A DNA stretch of 64,000 bases from assembly GCA_021229015.1 (NCBI GenBank), contig CM037795.1, positions 20,230,889 through 20,294,888 on the forward strand, given 5' to 3'. The notes under the pieces are model-generated. The model had not been told where the DNA came from. It ran no database searches and saw only the letters and a program-made list of their open reading frames with translations. A program made the position numbers and the translations under genes. Within the stretch, counting starts at the first letter, position 1. Each line of letters begins with the position of its first letter. Of the stretch, positions 58,472 to 64,000 are shown piece after piece. This DNA comes from Solen grandis. Lineage: Eukaryota; Mollusca; Bivalvia; Adapedonta; Solenidae.

Positions 58472-60922
58472 AGTAGATATGAAGTTATGTAGTAGATGTG
58501 TTGTATATCTATAGTAGATATGTAGTAGATATGTAGTAGATGTGTAGTATATCTATAGTATATCTAAGTAGATATGTAGTAGATATGTAGTAGATGTGTA
58601 GTATATCTATAGTATATCTATAGTATATCTATAGTAGATATGTAGTAGATATGTAGTAGATGTGTAGTTGATGTAGATATTATAGTAGATATGTAGTAGA
58701 TGTGTAGTATATCATTAGAGTAGTAGTATATCTGTAGTAGATATGTAGTAGATGTGTAGTAGATGTGTAGTATATCTATAGTGATATTAGTATTGTAGTA
58801 TATCTATAGTAGATATGTGTAGATATGTATAGATGTGTAGATGTTAGATATTATAGTAGATATGTAGTAGAGTTAGTAATCTATAGTAGATATGTAGTAG
58901 ATGTGTAGTATATCTATAGTAGATATGTAGTAGATATGTAGTAGATGTGAGTATATCTGTATAGTAGTTGATGTGTAGATATTATAGTAGATATGTAGTA
59001 GATGTGTAGTATATCTATAGTAGATATGTAGTAGATATGTAGTAGATGTGAAGTATATCTTAGTATATGATGATTGTAGTAGATGTGTAGTATATCTATA
59101 GTAGATATGAAGTAGATTGTAGTATATCTTAGTAGATATGTAGTAGATTGTAGTAATTTAGTAGATATGATAGTAGATGTGTAGTATGTAGTGTAGTGAT
59201 GTGTAGTATATCATTATGTAGTAGATATGTAGTAGATGTGTAGTATATCTATATAGTAGATATGTGTAGTATATTTAGTATATGTAGTAGATATGTAGTA
59301 ATCTGTAGTGTATGTGAGATGTGTAGTATATCTATAGTAGATATGTAGTAGATGTGTAGTATATTATAGTAGTATATGTAGTAGATATTATAGTGTTGTA
59401 GTTGATTGTAGTATAGTATCTTAGTATATATGTAGATAGTAGTGATGTAGTATATCTATAGTAGATATGTAGTAGATTGTAGTATATCTTAGTAGATATG
59501 TAGTAGATGTGTAGATAGATGTAGTAGATATGTAGTTATTATATTTAGTAGATATGTAGTAGAATGTAGTATATCTTAGTAGATATGTAGTAGATGTGTA
59601 GTAATGATGTAGTAAGATATGTAGTAATTGTAGTAAGTATAGTTAGGTAGATGTGTAGTTGATGTGTAGTATATCTATAGTAGATATGTAGTAGATGTGT
59701 AGTAGATATGTAGTAGATATGTAGTATATCTATAGTAGATATGTAGTAGATATATTAGTAATATGTAGTAGATATGTAGTAGATGTGTAGTAGATGTGTA
59801 GTAGATATGTAGTATATCTGTAGTAGATATGTAGTAGATGTGTAGTTGATGTGTAGTATATCTATAGTAGATATGTAGTAGATGTGTAGTATATCTATAG
59901 TAGATATGTAGTAGATATGTAGTATATCTGTAGTAGATATGTAGTAGATATGTAGTAGATATGTAGTAGATGTGTAGTATATCTATAGTAGATATGTAGT
60001 AGATGTGTAGTATATCTATAGTAGATATGTAGTAGATGTGTAGTATATATCTAGTAGTAGATATGTAGTAGATATGTAGTAGATGTAGTATATCTGTAGT
60101 AGATATGTAGTAGATGTGTAGTATATCTATAGTAGATATGTAGTAGATGTGTAGTATATCTATAGTAGATATGTAGTAGATATGTAGTAGATGTGTAGTA
60201 TATCTGTAGTAGATATGTAGTAGATGTGTAGTATATCTATAGTAGATATGTAGTAGATATGTAGTATATCTATAGTAGATATGTAGTAGATATGTAGTAT
60301 ATCTGTAGTAGATATGTAGTAGATGTGTAGTATATCTATAGTAGATATGTAGTAGATGTGTAGTATATCTGTAGTAGATATGTAGTAGATGTGTAGTATA
60401 TCTATAGTAATTTAGTAGATTGTAAGATGTATATATCTTAGTAGATAGTAGATATGTAGTAGATGTGTAGTATATCTATAGTAGATATGTAGTAGATATG
60501 TAGTATATCTGTAGTAGATATGTAGTAGATGTGTAGTATATCTGTAGTAGATATGTAGTAGATATGTAGTAGATGTGTAGTATATCTATAGTAGATATGT
60601 AGTAGATGTGTAGTATATCTATAGTAGATATGTAGTAGATATGTAGTAGATGTGTAGTATATCTATAGTAGATATGTAGTAGATGTGTAGTATATCTATA
60701 GTAGATATGTAGTAGATGTGTAGTATATCTATAGTAGATATGTAGTAGATATTAAGTAGATGTGTAGTATATCTATAGTAGATATGTAGTAGATGTGTAG
60801 TATATCTATAGTAGATATGTAGTAGATGTGTATTATATCTATAGTAGATATGTAGTAGATATGTAGTAGATGTGTATTATATCTATTAGAGATATGTAGT
60901 AGATGTGAAGTATATCTGTAGT

Positions 60923-60925
<3 letters not shown>
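58472..60925 (+). repeat. Hierarchical minisatellite, 11-bp monomers in 33-bp groups
   Basis: The array is built from related 11-mers TAGTAGATATG, TAGTAGATGTG and TAGTATATCTA, most often in that order to give a 33-bp repeat; 22- and 44-bp variants arise by gain or loss of a monomer. The stretch from about 58640 to 59660 is much more irregular, with many single-base deletions, than about 59680-60900. There is almost no C on the plus strand. Stops occur in all plus frames; the long minus-strand frame is a by-product. Confidence 0.95.

Positions 60926-60975
<50 letters not shown>
60925..60975. repeat. (AT)n microsatellite at the minisatellite end
   Basis: About 25 AT units directly continuing a GTAGATAT monomer, so probably grown from the minisatellite. 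Confidence 0.95.
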
Positions 60976-60978
<3 letters not shown>

Positions 60979-61021
60979 TATAAATGCAATATAAATGTAG
61001 TTTATGTGTAGTAGATATGTT

Positions 61022-61031
61022 GGTTATTTGT
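61022..61031 (+). repeat. SINE target-site duplication, left copy
   Basis: GGTTATTTGT, repeated exactly at 61338-61347. Confidence 0.8.
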
Positions 61032-61337
61032 TGGGTTTAACGTTCCCACCGACAGAATTGCGGTCATTTGGATTTGATGTCTACTTGAGACAGATATAGT
61101 GCTGCCACGCTGCATTATCACGCCGTAGACATGTGACATGATACCACAACCAGTCATATTATCCTAACACCGCGAAAACCAGTCCTGCAACTACCCTTAA
61201 ATACTGGGTGCCAAGCAAGGGAGCTATAAATTAACAGTATCATTTTTACGACTTTGATTTGTCGCGGCCGTGGAGCGAACCCACGACCACCCGCTCCTGA
61301 GGCGGACGCTCTAACAACTAGGTCACCGTGGATGGTA
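61032..61337 (-). mobile_element. tRNA-derived SINE inserted in the minisatellite, minus strand
   Basis: The tRNA-like head is at the right end. On the minus strand it reads GTGACCTAGTTGTTAGAGCG (box A region), then CCGCCTCAGGAGCGG and GTGGGTTCGCTCCACG (box B GGGTTCGCTCC). The body follows, and the 3' end is GTTAAACCCA at 61032. It is GC-rich against the AT-rich array and has a perfect 10-bp target duplication. The mutated head and continued body rule out a functional tRNA gene. A decayed relative lies at 35990-36250. Confidence 0.85.
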
Positions 61338-61400
61338 GGTTATTTGTAGTAGAAACGTAGTATATAAATGTAGTTTATTTGTAGGAGATATGTAGTATTT
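61338..61400 (+). repeat. Right target duplication and resumed minisatellite remnant
   Basis: GGTTATTTGT (61338-61347) is followed by TAGTAG, GTAGTATATAAATGTAGTTT and GGAGATATGTAGTATTTGGG, diverged monomers that continue the array beyond the SINE. Confidence 0.7.
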
Positions 61401-61726
61401 GGGTGGCATATATGTTTTATACATATATTTAATCTGAGTTTTGCTATCTTGTGTACATTTTCCTGTCAGAGTGTGATAATATAATTTCAATCTTTACCTT
61501 CAATTCAAACGAAGAGATATTGAAATTGTCTCTTTGATGCTTCAGTCTATGTAATAAGATCCAATATTGATAAAATAGTATAATAACATAATATTTAATG
61601 TATCTTGAATGTATTGCATCTATCAACATGGGTCCGTCTTGCCTGAATAAAATTGAACTGAATTGAATGTACAAAACATCGACTTCTCGATAAAACAAAT
61701 ATAATTTTCGTATACTCAAAATATAA
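61401..61726. other. Intergenic, possible retroelement tail
   Basis: No gene. GAATAAAATTGAACTGAATTG near 61645 resembles the short AATTG-repeat tails of some non-LTR elements, but no coding part is attached. Confidence 0.3.
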
Positions 61727-61987
61727 TCAATTTAAGGCCCCGATGGGTGAAAGTCTCAAATAGACTGTTACAATAGATCTAGTCTTCGATCCCTCCCGCT
61801 TCATCTGATTCAACAGAATTGTTCTCCCATGTTTCGGACGCAATTGATATGTCAGTATTGTCCCAGACACACACAAATCGTTATCATGGAGACAGGAATT
61901 GATTTGACATCCATTTGTTATTTCACCTCGCGTCTCATATTGAAGACGCGCCATCGTCTGGCTTGGTATTCTGGAATCAAAAGACAT
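61727..61987 (-). other. Possible coding exon, unrecognised
   Basis: An 86-codon minus-strand frame from ATG 61987 lies in a patch with higher GC and normal amino-acid composition (for example MARLQYETRGEITNGC). It matches no family I recognise and has no partner exon in the window. It could equally be part of a dispersed repeat. Confidence 0.15.
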
Positions 61988-64000
61988 TGCTACAGTGCAC
62001 TTTGGAAATGTCAGGAACAAAATTTGAGAAAGTGGTGGAAATGGGAATCAAGAGGAAAATAAAATAAATGTCAATCATAGACACATGCCATTGACAAAGA
62101 AAATAGCAAAATAACGTTTCCGTTTTCTTAATTTTTATTATCATATTATCATATATTTCATGTAAAACTATTTTTATATCTCTTAAATCAGTAACATATA
62201 ACATTAATAGATAGCCTTTGCTACAAACAGGACAATACAATTGAATAGAAACAATTTATGCATTGCATACTACATATGTTTCTACGATAACACTGTATCA
62301 TAAATATTATACACCTATATTTGGAGACCAGCCTGTTTAAAGCAGTCAGCTTAGATTTTTTGAAATATAAACATTATTATACATTTCACCTCAATTAAGC
62401 AAGAACCTGCTCTAAGCAGTATACTGTATTATCCCATTGATTGGCTGCCTACGGCAGGTTTGACTGTATATCAAACTGTCGAAAATAAAATCACGCCTAA
62501 AAGCATTTATCGTGTATATATAATAATGATGCATGCAAGAAAGAGACATACTAGTACAATTTTATTTTTGTAAAATATATATAATTTAAAAATGATCTAT
62601 AAAAATATTCAAAGACTGCTCTGTGGAAAATAATGGTATGTTAAGGAATGTAGAATGAAGCATTAAATTACTTAATGAAAGATAAATTAAGTGAAAATCG
62701 AACAATATAAAGATTAAAAAATATATATATACATTTTTTTAATCATTGGCTGGTTTCTTGCAAAATACACCAAAATAACCTATCATAAAACCAATATCAT
62801 AAAACCAAATAATCTTCAAAAAAACCAGTATAACCTATTATAAAATCAATATAGGTTAAAGCAATATAACCTGATCATCAAAATACACAATCCTTATTGC
62901 TGAAAGGGACCGCATACACATGTTTATTTCCTTGGTCTAAAATAAATTTTAAAATGAATAAATCCAGCTTTTCTCACAATATGTCATGGTCCAATAAGAA
63001 AGTGATGACATGTATAGATTTTTGTTTTACTTTTCCTTCCTTTGTCTTTATGAAAAGGATCATTTGGTAGAATATGATATCATGATAAAGCTTCACACGT
63101 AACACGTGTCGTGGTGACTTGGAACTAAGGAGGCCTCGGCTATAGTCATATGTTAACAAAAAGTCGCTAAAATATAAATGGCAAATAGATTTTTGTTTAA
63201 AAATATAAAAACCATGCCAAGAGAAATTTTGTCAAAATTACCAGTCACTGTTATTGTAACAAATATGTTTTTATTGTTCTGTAATCGTAACTGCGACAGC
63301 ATGCGAAATCTTGCTTATTACAGGTTGATTAACTATACACATTCTTACAGATGGAAGGCACCTGGGTAGATAAAAACATACATTTTATGTCAATTTCGTG
63401 ACTAATTTAATACACGTGTACATCATTTTAAAAATTATAAAAAAAAGGTTTACTGCTGAATAGCATAAATACCAGTGAGGTACAATATCTATCTTATATG
63501 ACAAATGAGATTTTTTTCTCAAGTAATTATGTATACCCATTGTCTAACAAGTCACATTCCTGGAGTGCATATTAAACAGGCAAAGATCGACGTGGCTGTC
63601 AGCAGACGAGACTGTCATCATTGGTTGCCATCAACCGGCTGGAAACATAGACCGATATTTATCCAATAATATGGCAACCTGACAAATAATTCCAATCCAA
63701 ACACATGCGTTTCTGGCAATTTTCTAACGCAGACAGAGTTCTTAATCTAAGATTTCAGATATCAGAAATGACGGGTTTTACATAACTATAGTCTTTGTTG
63801 TCTTATATATTTTGAGCATACGCATTTGTGATGGAAATAACATCAAACAAACATGGCGTTTTACGACAAACCATGCGGGAAAAAACATGGAAGTAAAAAT
63901 TGCAAAAATAATAATAATAATAATAAATAACCATAATTCCCTCTTAATTGTTTCATAGTACACAAATATAACAAAGTCAGCGGTCAACATTGTAAAGATC
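61988..64000. other. Intergenic, no gene recognised
   Basis: AT-rich. A short repeat of CCAATATCATAAAACCAA-type text lies near 62775-62860 and an (AAT)n run at about 63905-63928. Open frames of 60-87 codons have no domain. Confidence 0.5.

Noticed and set aside
58472..60925. Telomeric or centromeric repeat
   Set aside because: The monomer is unlike TTAGGG, and the array is only 2.4 kb and internal; nothing supports a centromere.
61264..61333. Functional tRNA gene on the minus strand
   Set aside because: It is the head of a SINE with target-site duplications, and the arm pairing is incomplete.
1..64000. Search for a viral, toxin or transposase gene
   Set aside because: Apart from the truncated LINE reverse transcriptase, no such frame could be recognised in any strand.

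Overview
The window is AT-rich, gene-poor, repeat-dense animal DNA. The SINE types, the AGGTCAAGGTCA-bearing repeats, the non-LTR retrotransposon remnant and the microsatellites suggest a mollusc, probably a bivalve. That assignment is an inference from repeat style; no species-diagnostic gene is present.

Layout. (1) Positions 1-29280 are one head-to-tail array of about eleven composite repeat elements (1.9-3.2 kb each) plus the tail of a twelfth. They share a core module of about 850 bp that recurs singly or in tandem. Most elements end in a short stem-loop followed by CTAG-T, and the next begins with TC, as at Helitron-type termini. Others end in a hairpin cassette (AGGTTTTCGCA...TGCGAAAACCT plus a T tract) present in 1-4 tandem copies. 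Every core module carries a CTCF-like 14-mer (29 sites, all on + strand), an AGGTCAAGGTCA nuclear-receptor-type site and a tRNA-like box A/box B pair. No transposase, Rep or helicase frame is visible, so the array looks non-autonomous. (2) 29299-31020 holds more diverged relatives and a tandem repeat of about 150 bp. (3) 33190-54236 contains two tandemly duplicated minus-strand genes of the Anp1/Mnn9/Van1 (GT62) glycosyltransferase family, at 33695-34618 and 53064-54236. The second has a complete type II membrane anchor; the first lacks it. Their 3' flanks are also homologous. Between them lie SINEs, a CAGT-ended MITE (40485-41193), a 100-N gap (42029-42128) and a 3.2-kb TIR element (44363-47584) with a 5'-truncated LINE nested inside, flanked by a 45-bp direct repeat. 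(4) 58472-61400 is an 11-bp-based minisatellite interrupted by a SINE with a 10-bp target-site duplication. (5) The remainder is AT-rich intergenic DNA with microsatellites.

Functionally, the only credible host genes are the two glycosyltransferases, probably Golgi type II enzymes. No operon-like or multi-gene system is visible. The most unusual item is the 29-kb array, which packs regularly spaced, same-orientation CTCF-like and nuclear-receptor-like motifs; any architectural or regulatory role is a hypothesis. All coordinates and similarities were judged by eye from the sequence.
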